A stretch of 64,000 bases of DNA, taken from NCBI GenBank assembly GCA_023264995.1, contig JAHFUR010000006.1, forward strand, positions 62,001-126,000. The letters run 5' to 3'. This DNA is from Acidimicrobiia bacterium (lineage in GTDB: Bacteria; Actinomycetota; Acidimicrobiia; Acidimicrobiales; AC-14). The notes under the pieces are model-generated. The model did not search any database and had not been told where the DNA came from. It saw only the letters and a program-made list of their open reading frames with translations. The translations under genes were made by a program, and so were the position numbers. Shown here piece after piece: positions 9,315-17,777 of the stretch; the first letter of the stretch is position 1, and each line of letters begins with the position of its first letter.

Positions 9315-9868
9315 CCACGGTCACCCAGCCCACCGCCATCGCCACCGAGCCGGCGCCAGCCTCGACCGTCCAGGTGTACCGGGTGTACATCAAGGCCGGC
9401 GCCCAGGCCATCTGGGACGCCATCACCCGGCCCGAGTGGACCAACCGCTATGGCTACACCGGCTTTGCCGAGTACGACCTCCGTCCGGGCGGGGCCTACC
9501 GGGTGCGGGCCAACGAGGAGTTCAAGGCTGCCGCCGCCGCCGGCGGCTTCCCGTGCCCCGACATCGTGGTCGACGGCGAGGTGGTCGAGGTCGACCCGCC
9601 CCGCCGGCTGGTCACCACGTGGCGCCTGCTCATGGACCCCGGCATGGCGGCAGAGGGCTTCACCCGGGTCACCTACGACATCAAGGAGCTCGACGGGTTC
9701 TGCTCGCTCACGGTCACCCACGACCTGGCCGGCGCGCCCCGCCTGGCCCTGCTCGTGTCCGGGGCCTTCGAGGACATGGGCGGCGGCGGCGGGGGCGGGC
9801 ACGCCTGGGTGCTCAGCGACCTCAAGTCCCTGCTGGAGACGGGCACCACCCTCGCCGGCGCCGGCTGA
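9311..9868 (+). CDS. SRPBCC/AHSA1-domain protein
   Basis: A 185-residue START-like protein with the AHSA1 pattern: VYIKAGAQAIWDAITRPEWT near residue 25, LRPGGAYRV, VVDGEVVEVDPPRRLVTTW and a C-terminal helix HAWVLSDLKSLLETG. Such proteins bind hydrophobic ligands or act as small stress proteins; ArsR-SRPBCC pairs are common in actinobacteria. ATG in an ATGA overlap with arsR shows coupling. A run of glycines near residue 155 is peculiar to this copy. Confidence 0.85.
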   Translation: MTTVTQPTAIATEPAPASTVQVYRVYIKAGAQAIWDAITRPEWTNRYGYTGFAEYDLRPGGAYRVRANEEFKAAAAAGGFPCPDIVVDGEVVEVDPPRRLVTTWRLLMDPGMAAEGFTRVTYDIKELDGFCSLTVTHDLAGAPRLALLVSGAFEDMGGGGGGGHAWVLSDLKSLLETGTTLAGAG

Positions 9869-9872
9869 GCGG

Positions 9873-10526
9873 GTGGACCACGTCGAGGAAGTTGTCGACG
9901 GCGACACCACCTGGCGGTTCGACGCGTCGTTCCTGACATCGACCTGGACCTGCATCTGGGGCCGGGGGTGCCAGGGGATCCTCCCGGAGCGGGCCGAGCA
10001 CCTCGGCCAGGGGTGCTGCTCGATCGGCGCCGACCTCGACGGCGAGGGCGAGGCCATGACCATCAGCGCCCTGGCCGCCACGCTGGGCCCGGCCCGGTTC
10101 CAGCACCACGGCCAGGCCGTCGAGGGCGGCGTGTTCAGTGACGCCACGAAGAGGGCGACGCGGGTGGTCGACGGGGCCTGCATCTTCCTGAACCGCCCGG
10201 GGTTCCCGGGCGGTCCAGGCTGCGCCCTGCACCTCGAGGCCGTCCACGCCGGCGAGCCGCCCAGCGTCTGGAAGCCGTCGGTCTGCTGGCAACTGCCGAT
10301 CAAGGTGGACTGGGAGACCGGCCCCGGCGGCACTGAGACGGCCACCGTGCGCCGGTGGGAGCGGCGGGACTGGGGGGCGGAGGGCGAGACGATGGCCTGG
10401 TGCTGTACCGAGGAGGCGGAGGCGTACGTCGGCGACCGGCCGGTGATCGAGTCGCTGGCCGAGGAGCTCGAGGCCGTCGTCGGGCCGGCCGTCTACGTCG
10501 AACTGCGCCGCCGCCTCTCGGAGTAG
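9873..10526 (+). CDS. Conserved cysteine-rich protein
   Basis: The 217-residue product starts at GTG 9873, four bases after the preceding stop. It is rich in Cys and Trp: WTCIWGRGCQGI, GQGCCSIGADL, ACIFLNRPGFPGGPGC, KPSVCWQLPI and WCCTEEAEAYVG. The spacing of cysteines suggests a metal or Fe-S site like those in YkgJ/DUF3109-type proteins, but I cannot name the family with certainty. No membrane or signal segment. Probably cotranscribed with the ArsR/SRPBCC pair. Confidence 0.65.
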   Translation: MDHVEEVVDGDTTWRFDASFLTSTWTCIWGRGCQGILPERAEHLGQGCCSIGADLDGEGEAMTISALAATLGPARFQHHGQAVEGGVFSDATKRATRVVDGACIFLNRPGFPGGPGCALHLEAVHAGEPPSVWKPSVCWQLPIKVDWETGPGGTETATVRRWERRDWGAEGETMAWCCTEEAEAYVGDRPVIESLAEELEAVVGPAVYVELRRRLSE

Positions 10527-10541
10527 TTTCAACACCACTCT

Positions 10542-11570
10542 GTGTTGGGTAGATGTTGGGTTGTGCACCACCCTTCGCAGCCGGATACTCACGTAGTGGA
10601 GCCGGCCGGTCGCAAGCCTTGGCGACAGGGTGCACGCAGGGGGACCACACCGCTGCGAAGTGACCAGCGTTGGGGTGGCCGCCGGGGCCTCGCCGCCGGG
10701 GCGCTGGCCCTTGCCGTCGGCCTGGCCGCCACCGGCTGGCTGCGCCAGCTCGACAGGGGCGACCTCGCCATCGCGTCGGCGGCGACCCGGGGGCAGGCCG
10801 CCGGCCTGACCGCGGACGTCCTGCCGGCGCCGCCGGCGTCCACCACTGTCGGCGTCGTCCCTTCGACCACGCCGGCGCCGGCCACTGTCGCCCCGCCCAC
10901 GACCCGCCGGCCGGTCACGACGCTCGCCCCGGCCCGCCCCGCCGCAGTCACGACGGCGCCGCCGGTCACTGCCGCGGTGGCCGTCACGACCACCACGGTG
11001 GCGGCCGTCACCACCGTCGCGCCGCCGCCCCCCACCACCGCCTTGGCGGCGCCGGCGACCACCACCTCGGTCCCGACCACCACGTCCACCGCGCCCAGCA
11101 CGTCGGGCGCCACCAGCACGACGGTCGTCGCCTGCCGGAACAGCGCTGACCCGGCCTGCGGGCCTTTCCGGTTCGACCCCCAGCCGGGCGCCGACACGCC
11201 GATGACCGTGCAGGTCGTCGTGGAGCCGGCGGCGCCGCAGGCCGGCCAGGCCGTGCTCTTCCGGCTCACGCTGACCGACCCCGACGGGGTCTCCCACGGG
11301 TCGTCGCTCTTCGGTTTCGGGGACTCCGGCATCGGCGACAGCCGGCTCGACCCCTGCGCCAAGTTCGGCCCCTGGGCCCCGCCGGCCCGTGACAGCGCCC
11401 ACGCCGTCGAGACACAGGACGTCGCCCACACCTACTTCATGGCCGGCACCTACACGGCCACCTTCGCCTTCGACGCCGGCCCGTTCGCCTGCACCGACGA
11501 CGTCTCCGGCCGGGGCGACCGGCCGTACGCCAGCTCGGGGAGCGCCAGCATCACGGTGGTCGTGGCGTAG
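10542..11570 (+). CDS. Membrane-anchored surface protein with Thr/Pro/Ala linker and PKD-like domain
   Basis: A basic N-terminus precedes one hydrophobic helix (RGLAAGALALAVGLAATGWL), acting as a signal anchor. Then comes a low-complexity Thr/Ala/Pro/Val region of about 120 residues, like a wall-spanning or glycosylated stalk, and a C-terminal domain (MTVQVVVEPAAPQAGQAVLF, and VAHTYFMAGTYTATFAFDAG) that resembles a PKD/Ig-like fold with paired Cys. Function unknown; location outside the membrane is inferred. The start is uncertain: TTG 10542 opens the frame, but GTG codons further in would also keep the anchor. Confidence 0.6.
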   Translation: MLGRCWVVHHPSQPDTHVVEPAGRKPWRQGARRGTTPLRSDQRWGGRRGLAAGALALAVGLAATGWLRQLDRGDLAIASAATRGQAAGLTADVLPAPPASTTVGVVPSTTPAPATVAPPTTRRPVTTLAPARPAAVTTAPPVTAAVAVTTTTVAAVTTVAPPPPTTALAAPATTTSVPTTTSTAPSTSGATSTTVVACRNSADPACGPFRFDPQPGADTPMTVQVVVEPAAPQAGQAVLFRLTLTDPDGVSHGSSLFGFGDSGIGDSRLDPCAKFGPWAPPARDSAHAVETQDVAHTYFMAGTYTATFAFDAGPFACTDDVSGRGDRPYASSGSASITVVVA

Positions 11571-11611
11571 GGCCGCACGCCGGCGCCGGCCCGCCCGGTA
11601 CGGTGGGCCCG

Positions 11612-12988
11612 GTGACCCGCAAGTACGTGATCAGGACGTTCGGCTGCCAGATGAACGTCCACGACTCCGAGCGGCTGGCCGGGTTGCTCGAAGCCGACGG
11701 CATGGTCGCGGCCGACGACGTGGAGGACGCGGACCTCGTCCTCCTCAACACCTGCTGCATCCGGGAGAACGCCGACAACAAGCTGTACGGCACGCTCGGG
11801 CACCTCGTGTCGGTCAAGGCCCGCAACCCGGGCATGCAGATCGCCGTGGGTGGGTGCCTGGCCCAGAAGGACCGGGACCTCATCCAGGCCCGGGTACCCC
11901 AGGTGGACGCGGTCTTCGGTACCCACAACGTGGGCCGGGCCGCCGAGCTCCTGCGCGAGGCCGCGGCCACCGGGACCGCGGTGATGGAGATCCTGGACGA
12001 AGAGGACGCATTCCCCTCGGCCCTGCCCGTGCACCGGGAGCTGCCGTACACCGCGTGGGTCACCATCCAGATCGGCTGCGACAACTCGTGCGCCTTCTGC
12101 ATCGTCCCCTCCGTGCGGGGCAAAGAGATCAGCCGGCCCTTCGACGAGGTGGTCGGCGAGGTGCAGGGCCTGGCCGGCGCCGGCACCGTCGAGGTCACCC
12201 TGCTCGGGCAGAACGTCAACTCCTACGGGCGTGACCTGACCCACCGCCGGCCCCTGTTCGCCGAGCTGCTGCGGGCCGTCGGCGAGGTCGACGGGATCCG
12301 CCGTGTCCGCTTCACCAGCCCCCACCCCAAGGACCTGCGGCCCGAGACCATCGCGGCCATGGCCGAGGCGCCGGCGGTGTGCGAGCACCTGCACCTGCCC
12401 CTGCAGTCGGGCAGCGACCGCACGCTGGCCGCCATGCACCGCGGCTACACGGCGGCCCGCTACCTCGAACGGCTGGCCGCGGCCCGGGCGGCCATCGACG
12501 ACCTGGCCGTCACCACCGACATCATCGTCGGGTTCCCCGGCGAGACCGACGACGACTTCGAGCGCACGCTCGAGGTGGCGGCCGAGGCCGCGTACGACAG
12601 CGCGTACACCTTCGTGTACTCGCCCCGCCCGGGCACCGAGGCGGCGGAGATGGTCGACCGCTTCGTGCCGGCCGAGGTCGTGGCCGAGCGGTTCGAGCGG
12701 CTCACGGTGGTCGTCGAGCGGTCGGCGTTGGCCCGCCACCAGGCCCGCATCGGCCGGGTCGAGGAGGTGGTGGTGGAAGGGCCGTCGAAGAAGCACCCCG
12801 CCGTCGCCACCGGCCGGACCCGCCAGAACAAGCTCGTCCACTTCCCCGTCGACGGGGCCATCCCTGCTGCCGGCAGTTTCGCTGACGTGCGGGTCACCGG
12901 CTCGGCCGCCCACTTCCTGCGAGGCGAGCTGGTCGGTCTCACCGCCCGGCCCCGCCACAAGACCCGTATCCCGCTGGCGGTCGTCTGA
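11612..12988 (+). CDS. miaB: tRNA methylthiotransferase MiaB
   Basis: MiaB adds a methylthio group to i6A37 of tRNA. Seen in order: the MTTase domain with Cys in RTFGCQMNVHD, LLNTCCIREN and GGCLAQK for one 4Fe-4S cluster; the radical-SAM motif CDNSCAFC for the other; and a C-terminal TRAM region. GTG 11612 is preferred because it gives the usual short N-terminus MTRKYVIRTFG; GTG 11603 is also possible. miaA follows three bases after the stop. Confidence 0.93.
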   Translation: MTRKYVIRTFGCQMNVHDSERLAGLLEADGMVAADDVEDADLVLLNTCCIRENADNKLYGTLGHLVSVKARNPGMQIAVGGCLAQKDRDLIQARVPQVDAVFGTHNVGRAAELLREAAATGTAVMEILDEEDAFPSALPVHRELPYTAWVTIQIGCDNSCAFCIVPSVRGKEISRPFDEVVGEVQGLAGAGTVEVTLLGQNVNSYGRDLTHRRPLFAELLRAVGEVDGIRRVRFTSPHPKDLRPETIAAMAEAPAVCEHLHLPLQSGSDRTLAAMHRGYTAARYLERLAAARAAIDDLAVTTDIIVGFPGETDDDFERTLEVAAEAAYDSAYTFVYSPRPGTEAAEMVDRFVPAEVVAERFERLTVVVERSALARHQARIGRVEEVVVEGPSKKHPAVATGRTRQNKLVHFPVDGAIPAAGSFADVRVTGSAAHFLRGELVGLTARPRHKTRIPLAVV

Positions 12989-12991
12989 GGC

Positions 12992-13891
12992 GTGCCGCAC
13001 CTCGTGCTGGTGGGGTCGACGGCGTCGGGCAAGTCGGCGCTGGCCATGGAGCTGGCCCGCCGGCTGGGCGACGTGGAGCTGGTCTCGGCCGATTCGATGC
13101 AGGTCTACCGGGGGATGGACATCGGCACGGCCAAGCCCACGCCCGACGACCAGGCCGAGGTGCCTCATCACCTCATCGACCTGGCTGACCCGTCGGAGGA
13201 CTACTCGGTGGCCCGGTTCCAGGCCGACGCCACCGCAGCCATCGCCGGCATCGAGGCCCGGGGCCGGCGGGCGCTGGTGGTGGGTGGCACCGGGCTGTAC
13301 GTGCAGGCCGTGGTCGACGGGCTGTCGTTGCCGGGGGAGTGGCCCGGTCTGCGGGCTGAGCTCGAAGCCCTCCCGGCGGCCGACCTCCACCGCCGGCTGG
13401 CCGACGTCGACCCGTTGGCCGCCTCGCGCATCGAGCCGGGCAACACCCGCCGGCTGGTGCGGGCGCTGGAGGTCAGCCTGGGCAGCGGGCGCCCCTTCTC
13501 GTCGTTCGGCCCGGGCCTGGGCGCCTACCCGCCGACGTCACGGTTCCGGCTGGCCGGCGTGTGGTTGCCCCGGCCCGCCGTGGGCGCCCGCATCGTCGCC
13601 CGGTACCGGGAACAGCTCGCCGGCGGGTTCCTCGACGAGGTCCGGCGCCTGGCCCCGGTCATGTCCCGGACAGCCCGCCAGGCCCTCGGCTACCGGGAGC
13701 TGCTGGCTCACCTGGCCGGCGAGCTGTCACTGGACGAGGCGGTCGATGCCGCCGTCCGCCGCACCCGGGAGTTCGCCCGTCGCCAGCGGGCGTGGTTCCG
13801 GCGCGACCCTCGCATCACCTGGTTCGGCGGGCCGGGCAATCCTGTCGATCTTCTGCCCGCCCTCCTGGGAGACTGGTCCGGAAAAACATGA
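12992..13891 (+). CDS. miaA: tRNA dimethylallyltransferase MiaA
   Basis: The 299-residue protein has the P-loop GSTASGKSALAMELA, DSMQVYRGMDIGTAKP, VGGTGLYVQAVVDGL and RQALGYRE of MiaA, which prenylates A37 of tRNAs reading UNN codons; MiaB acts next on this product. GTG 12992 is three bases after miaB. The 3' end overlaps dapF as ATGA. Confidence 0.94.
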   Translation: MPHLVLVGSTASGKSALAMELARRLGDVELVSADSMQVYRGMDIGTAKPTPDDQAEVPHHLIDLADPSEDYSVARFQADATAAIAGIEARGRRALVVGGTGLYVQAVVDGLSLPGEWPGLRAELEALPAADLHRRLADVDPLAASRIEPGNTRRLVRALEVSLGSGRPFSSFGPGLGAYPPTSRFRLAGVWLPRPAVGARIVARYREQLAGGFLDEVRRLAPVMSRTARQALGYRELLAHLAGELSLDEAVDAAVRRTREFARRQRAWFRRDPRITWFGGPGNPVDLLPALLGDWSGKT

Positions 13892-14613
13892 TCCGCTTCG
13901 AGAAGTACCACGGGCTGGGGAACGACTTCCTCATCCTCCTCGACCTCGGCGACCGCTGCCCGGTCGACCCTGCGGCGGTCCGCGCCCTGTGCGACCGCCA
14001 CCGCGGCGTCGGCGCCGACGGGGTCATCCGTGTGACCCCAGGCCCGACCATGGAGCTGTACAACGCCGACGGCAGCCGGGCCGAGATGAGCGGGAACGGC
14101 ATCCGGTGCCTGGCCATGGCCCTGGTCGACGCCGGCCTCTCGGGCCCCCGGATGGTCGTGCACACCGACGCCGGCGACAAGACCGTCACGGTCGACGACG
14201 ACGGCTGGGCCAGCGTCGACATGGGCATGGCCAAGATCGACCCCAAGGACGTGGGCGTGGCCTTCGTCGACATGGGCAACCCTCACACTGTGGTGGAGGT
14301 TGAGGACCTGGCCAAGGTGCGCATCGCCAAGCAGGCCGCCGAGTGGCAGGGCCGCAACGTGGAGTTCGTCGTGATCGGCCCCGGCACCGATCACCTCAGC
14401 CTGCGGGTCTGGGAGCGGGGCGTGGGCGAGACCCTGGCTTGCGGCACCGGCGCCTGCGCCGCCGCGGCCGCCGCCTTCGTGTGGGGCAAGGTCGGCCGCC
14501 ACGTCACCGTCAAGCAGCCGGGTGGCAACGCCACCGTGAAGCTGGAGGACGACACGATCATCCTCAGCGGTCCCGCTGACCACATCGCCACCGTGGACAT
14601 CCCGTGGCTCTAG
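13888..14613 (+). CDS. dapF: Diaminopimelate epimerase
   Basis: DapF converts LL- to meso-diaminopimelate for lysine and peptidoglycan. Motifs: KYHGLGNDFL at the start, MSGNGIRCLA with the first catalytic Cys, and ERGVGETLACGTGACA with the second. It is 241 residues, slightly short for the family but with both half-domains complete. ATG in an ATGA overlap with miaA. The TAG stop lies inside the first unit of a 27-bp tandem repeat. Confidence 0.95.
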   Translation: MIRFEKYHGLGNDFLILLDLGDRCPVDPAAVRALCDRHRGVGADGVIRVTPGPTMELYNADGSRAEMSGNGIRCLAMALVDAGLSGPRMVVHTDAGDKTVTVDDDGWASVDMGMAKIDPKDVGVAFVDMGNPHTVVEVEDLAKVRIAKQAAEWQGRNVEFVVIGPGTDHLSLRVWERGVGETLACGTGACAAAAAAFVWGKVGRHVTVKQPGGNATVKLEDDTIILSGPADHIATVDIPWL

Positions 14614-14710
14614 CGGCCGAGAGCGGGCCAACGGCTCTAGCGGCCGAGAGCGGGCCAACGGCTCTAGCGGCCGAGAGCGGGCCATCGGCTGAAGCGGCCG
14701 AGAGCGGGCA
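14608..14710 (+). repeat. 27-bp tandem repeat, three full copies plus a degenerate partial
   Basis: Units at 14608-14634, 14635-14661 and 14662-14688, then a diverged piece to 14710. The shared core is AGCGGCCGAGAGCGGGCC. The first unit contains the dapF stop codon and each following unit repeats the same CTCTAG until the last, which reads CTGA. Only one base differs among the full units, so the array is young. It fills the whole dapF-hflX gap. Confidence 0.9.
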
Positions 14711-14713
14711 GGC

Positions 14714-15976
14714 ATGGCGTTAATCGAGCGGCACCGTCGGGAGACGGTGGTCCTCGTCGGCGTGGCCATCCCGCCGGTGAGCGTGGAGGACGCCGAAGCG
14801 TCGCTGGAGGAGCTGGCCGCCCTGGCCGACACCGCCGGCGCCGACGAGGCCGAGCGGGTCCTGCAGCGCCGGCACGAGCCCGACGCGGCCACGTTCGTGG
14901 GCAAGGGCAAGGCCGAGGAGCTGCGCGACCTGTCGAACGAGGTCGACGCCGACACGGTCATCTTCGACGACGAGCTGTCGCCGGCGCAGAGCCGGAACCT
15001 GGAAAAGATCCTCGGGCGCACGGCCATCGACCGCACGGCGCTGATCCTCGACATCTTCGCCCAGCACGCCCACACCCAGGAGGGCAAGGCCCAGGTCGAG
15101 CTAGCCCAGCTCCGCTACCGCCTGCCCCGTCTCCGGGGCAAGGGCCTGGCCCTCAGCCAGCAGGCCGGGCGCATCGGCACCCGCGGCCCGGGCGAGACCC
15201 AGCTGGAGGTCGACCGTCGCCGCCTGGTGCGCCGGGTCACCAAGCTCCAGTCCGACCTGAAGGTCCTCACCAAGAACCGCCGCACCCAGCGCAAGGCCCG
15301 CGCCCGCTCGCAGCTGTCGACGGTGACGATCGTCGGCTACACCAACGCCGGCAAGTCGACGTTGCTCAACCGCCTCACCGACGCCGGCGTGCTGGTCGAG
15401 GACCGGCTGTTCGCCACCGTCGACCCCACCACCCGGCGTCTCGACCTCCCCGGCGGCGAGCGGGTGCTGCTCACCGACACCGTGGGCTTCGTACGGAAGC
15501 TGCCCCACCAGCTGGTGCAGGCGTTCCGTTCGACGCTCGACGAGGTGGCCGAGGCCGACCTCCTGGTCCACGTGGTCGACGCATCGGCGGCGGGCCCGCG
15601 GGCCCAGATGGACGCGGTGCGGGCCGTCCTGCGCGAGATCGGCGCCGACGACGTGCCCGAGCTGATCGTGTTCAACAAGGCCGACGTGGCCGACCCCGAC
15701 GGCGCCAAGCGTCTGGTGCAGGCCTACCCGGGGTCGGTCCTGCTGTCGGCGGCCACCGGCGCCGGCGTCGACCGCCTGCTGGCCGTGGTGGGCGACCGCC
15801 TCCGGGAGCTGACCCACGTCGTCGAGCTGGTCGTGCCCTACGACCGGGGCGACGTGGTGGCCGCCGTCCACCGGTCGGGCGAGGTGGTGTCGGAGTCCCA
15901 CGACCCCGAGGCCACCCGCATGTGGGCCCGCATCCGGCCCGAGGACCTGGCCCGCTTCCGCGAGTTCGTGGCGTGA
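14714..15976 (+). CDS. hflX: GTPase HflX
   Basis: A 420-residue ribosome-associated GTPase. The N-terminal domain has GKGKAEELRDL and the glycine-rich GPGETQLEVDRR; the G domain holds GYTNAGKSTLLNRL (G1), DTVGFVRKLPHQLV (G3) and NKAD (G4). HflX splits stalled 70S ribosomes under heat stress. ATG 14714 follows the tandem repeat directly; the ribosome-binding site would have to lie in the last repeat unit (GAGAGCGGGCAGGC). A hairpin follows its stop. Confidence 0.93.
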   Translation: MALIERHRRETVVLVGVAIPPVSVEDAEASLEELAALADTAGADEAERVLQRRHEPDAATFVGKGKAEELRDLSNEVDADTVIFDDELSPAQSRNLEKILGRTAIDRTALILDIFAQHAHTQEGKAQVELAQLRYRLPRLRGKGLALSQQAGRIGTRGPGETQLEVDRRRLVRRVTKLQSDLKVLTKNRRTQRKARARSQLSTVTIVGYTNAGKSTLLNRLTDAGVLVEDRLFATVDPTTRRLDLPGGERVLLTDTVGFVRKLPHQLVQAFRSTLDEVAEADLLVHVVDASAAGPRAQMDAVRAVLREIGADDVPELIVFNKADVADPDGAKRLVQAYPGSVLLSAATGAGVDRLLAVVGDRLRELTHVVELVVPYDRGDVVAAVHRSGEVVSESHDPEATRMWARIRPEDLARFREFVA

Positions 15977-15995
15977 CCGGCCCGGGAGGCCGGTC
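15975..15995 (+). terminator. Hairpin terminator after hflX
   Basis: GACCGGCC at 15975-15982 and GGCCGGTC at 15988-15995 form a perfect eight-base stem with a five-base loop; the stem begins at the hflX stop. Confidence 0.6.
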
Positions 15996-16040
15996 CAACA
16001 GGCATTCACAGGCCCACAGTCACAACGGGAGTGTGGGTCA

Positions 16041-17132
16041 GTGAGCGCTGTCGGGTTCACGCCGCCGCCGTACCCCTACGACCGCCTCGACGGGGCCAAG
16101 GCGGCGGCGTCGGCCCACGAAGGGGGCCTCGTCGACCTCTCGATCGGCACGCCGACGGATCCGCCGCCGGCCGCCGTGGTCACCGCCCTGGCCACGTCGG
16201 GCACCGAGCGGGGGTACCCGGCGTCGATCGGGTCGGTACGGATGCGCTCGGCGGCCACCGGCTGGATGCGCCGGCGCTTCGGCGTCGACGTGCCGGTCGA
16301 GGCCGTGGCCGCCTGCGTCGGCACCAAGGAGCTGGTGGCCAACGTGGTGGGCTGGCTCCGGCTGCGCACGCCCGACCGCGACACCGTGCTGTACCCGGCG
16401 GTGGCCTACCCCACCTACGAGATGGGCGCCATCCTGGCCGGGTGCCGGGGCGTGCCCTACGACGACCTGTCGATGGTCGACGAGGCCGACGCGGCCCGGG
16501 CCCTGTGCCTGTGGGTCAACTCGCCGGCCAACCCCACCGGCGCCCTCGTCGACCTGGGCGCGGCTGCGGCGTGGGGCCGGGCCCGCGACGTGCCCGTCCT
16601 GAGCGACGAGTGCTACGCCGAGTTCACCTGGGACGGCCTGCCCCACACCATCCTCGAGCACGGCCTCGTCGGGGTGCTGGCCGTCCACTCGCTGTCGAAG
16701 CGGTCGAACCTGGCCGGGCTCCGGGTGGGGTTCTACGCCGGCGACCCTGACCTGGTCCACTACCTGGCCGAGGTGCGCAAGCACGCCGGCTTCATGGTGC
16801 CCGGCCCGGTCCAGGCCGCGGCGGCGGTCGCCCTCGACGACGACGCCCACGTCGACGAGCAACGCGAGCGCTACCTCGAACGGCTCTGGTACTTCGCCGA
16901 CGTCCTCCGCCAGGAAGGGGCCACCGTCGACATGCCTGGCGGTGCGTTCTACCTGTGGGCCGGTGCCCCCGGCGGCGACGCCTGGGCCTTCGCCAACGAC
17001 CTGGCCGCCCGGGGCGGGGTGCTCGTGTCGCCCGGCGACCTCTACGGCGCCGGCGGCGCCGGCTCGGTGCGGGTGGCCGTGGTGCAGCCCATGGACCGCC
17101 TGCGCCTCGTGGCCGAGCGCCTGGGCAGTTGA
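16041..17132 (+). CDS. dapC: Succinyldiaminopimelate aminotransferase (DapC-like)
   Basis: A fold-type I aminotransferase of 363 residues. Seen: DLSIGTPTDPPP, VAYPTYEMGA, the Asn in NSPANPTGA, and the PLP lysine in SLSKRSNLAGLRVGF. Actinobacterial DapC proteins have this layout and transaminate N-succinyl-2-amino-6-ketopimelate. dapF, dapD and dapE in the same window support the pathway. GTG 16041 gives the normal N-terminus. Confidence 0.82.
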   Translation: MSAVGFTPPPYPYDRLDGAKAAASAHEGGLVDLSIGTPTDPPPAAVVTALATSGTERGYPASIGSVRMRSAATGWMRRRFGVDVPVEAVAACVGTKELVANVVGWLRLRTPDRDTVLYPAVAYPTYEMGAILAGCRGVPYDDLSMVDEADAARALCLWVNSPANPTGALVDLGAAAAWGRARDVPVLSDECYAEFTWDGLPHTILEHGLVGVLAVHSLSKRSNLAGLRVGFYAGDPDLVHYLAEVRKHAGFMVPGPVQAAAAVALDDDAHVDEQRERYLERLWYFADVLRQEGATVDMPGGAFYLWAGAPGGDAWAFANDLAARGGVLVSPGDLYGAGGAGSVRVAVVQPMDRLRLVAERLGS

Positions 17133-17228
17133 GCCGTTCGGTTACCGGGACCGCATGTTCTTGACGTCCCGGGGGGCACCGAGCGCCGGCGGGTGCAACC
17201 GGATGGCCGCCGCGGTGTTCTTCGAGGT

Positions 17229-17777
17229 GTGACCGACGACCTGCCCCTGCGCCTGAGCCGGGACCTGGAGGGCACGTTCCCCGACGTGGTCGCGTCGTAC
17301 CAGGACGCGGTCTTCACCACCGCCCTGCGCATGTCGGGCCGGCGCGAGGACGCGGCCGACGCGGCTGCTGAGGCATTCCTCCGGGCGTACACCGCGCTCC
17401 GGGGCTACCCGGCGGAGCGCATCGCCGCCTTGTCGGTCCGGGCGTGGCTCCTGACGATCGTCCTGAACCTGGTGCGCAACGAGGCCCGGGCGGCCAGCCG
17501 CCGGCCGGCGCAGGTGCCCCTCGACCGGTCGGCCGAGGTCGACGGTACCGAGGGCCCCGAGGCGCAGGCCGAACGCCATGACGGGCAGGCCCGGCTGGGG
17601 TGGCTCCTGACCGAGCTGCCCGAGGCCCAGCGCACGGCGGTCGTGCTCCGCCACGTCGTCGGCCTGCCCTACGCCGAGCTGGCGGCCGCCATGGGCTGCC
17701 CGGAGGGAACGGCGAAGTCCCACGTGGCCCGGGGCGTCCAGCGCCTGCGGGCCCTTGTCCCGGAGGAGGCCCGATGA
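17229..17777 (+). CDS. ECF-type RNA polymerase sigma factor
   Basis: The 182-residue protein has a region 2 (SYQDAVFTTALRMSGRREDA, AAEAFLRAYTAL) and a region 4 helix-turn-helix (LPEAQRTAVVLRHVVGL, GCPEGTAKSHVARGVQRLR). It lacks regions 1 and 3, as in the ECF group. GTG 17229 is used. No anti-sigma gene follows; instead the stop overlaps by ATGA a methyltransferase-Ada fusion, which may be its regulator or its target. Confidence 0.85.
   Translation: MTDDLPLRLSRDLEGTFPDVVASYQDAVFTTALRMSGRREDAADAAAEAFLRAYTALRGYPAERIAALSVRAWLLTIVLNLVRNEARAASRRPAQVPLDRSAEVDGTEGPEAQAERHDGQARLGWLLTELPEAQRTAVVLRHVVGLPYAELAAAMGCPEGTAKSHVARGVQRLRALVPEEAR

Noticed and set aside
10530-10547. Inverted repeat CAACAC/GTGTTG as an NrdR or regulator site
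   Set aside because: Arms are short and spacing does not fit NrdR; no target logic is evident before the surface protein.
14608-14710. Possible CRISPR array
   Set aside because: The units are directly tandem with no spacers, and there are no cas genes. The same holds for 26546-26623.
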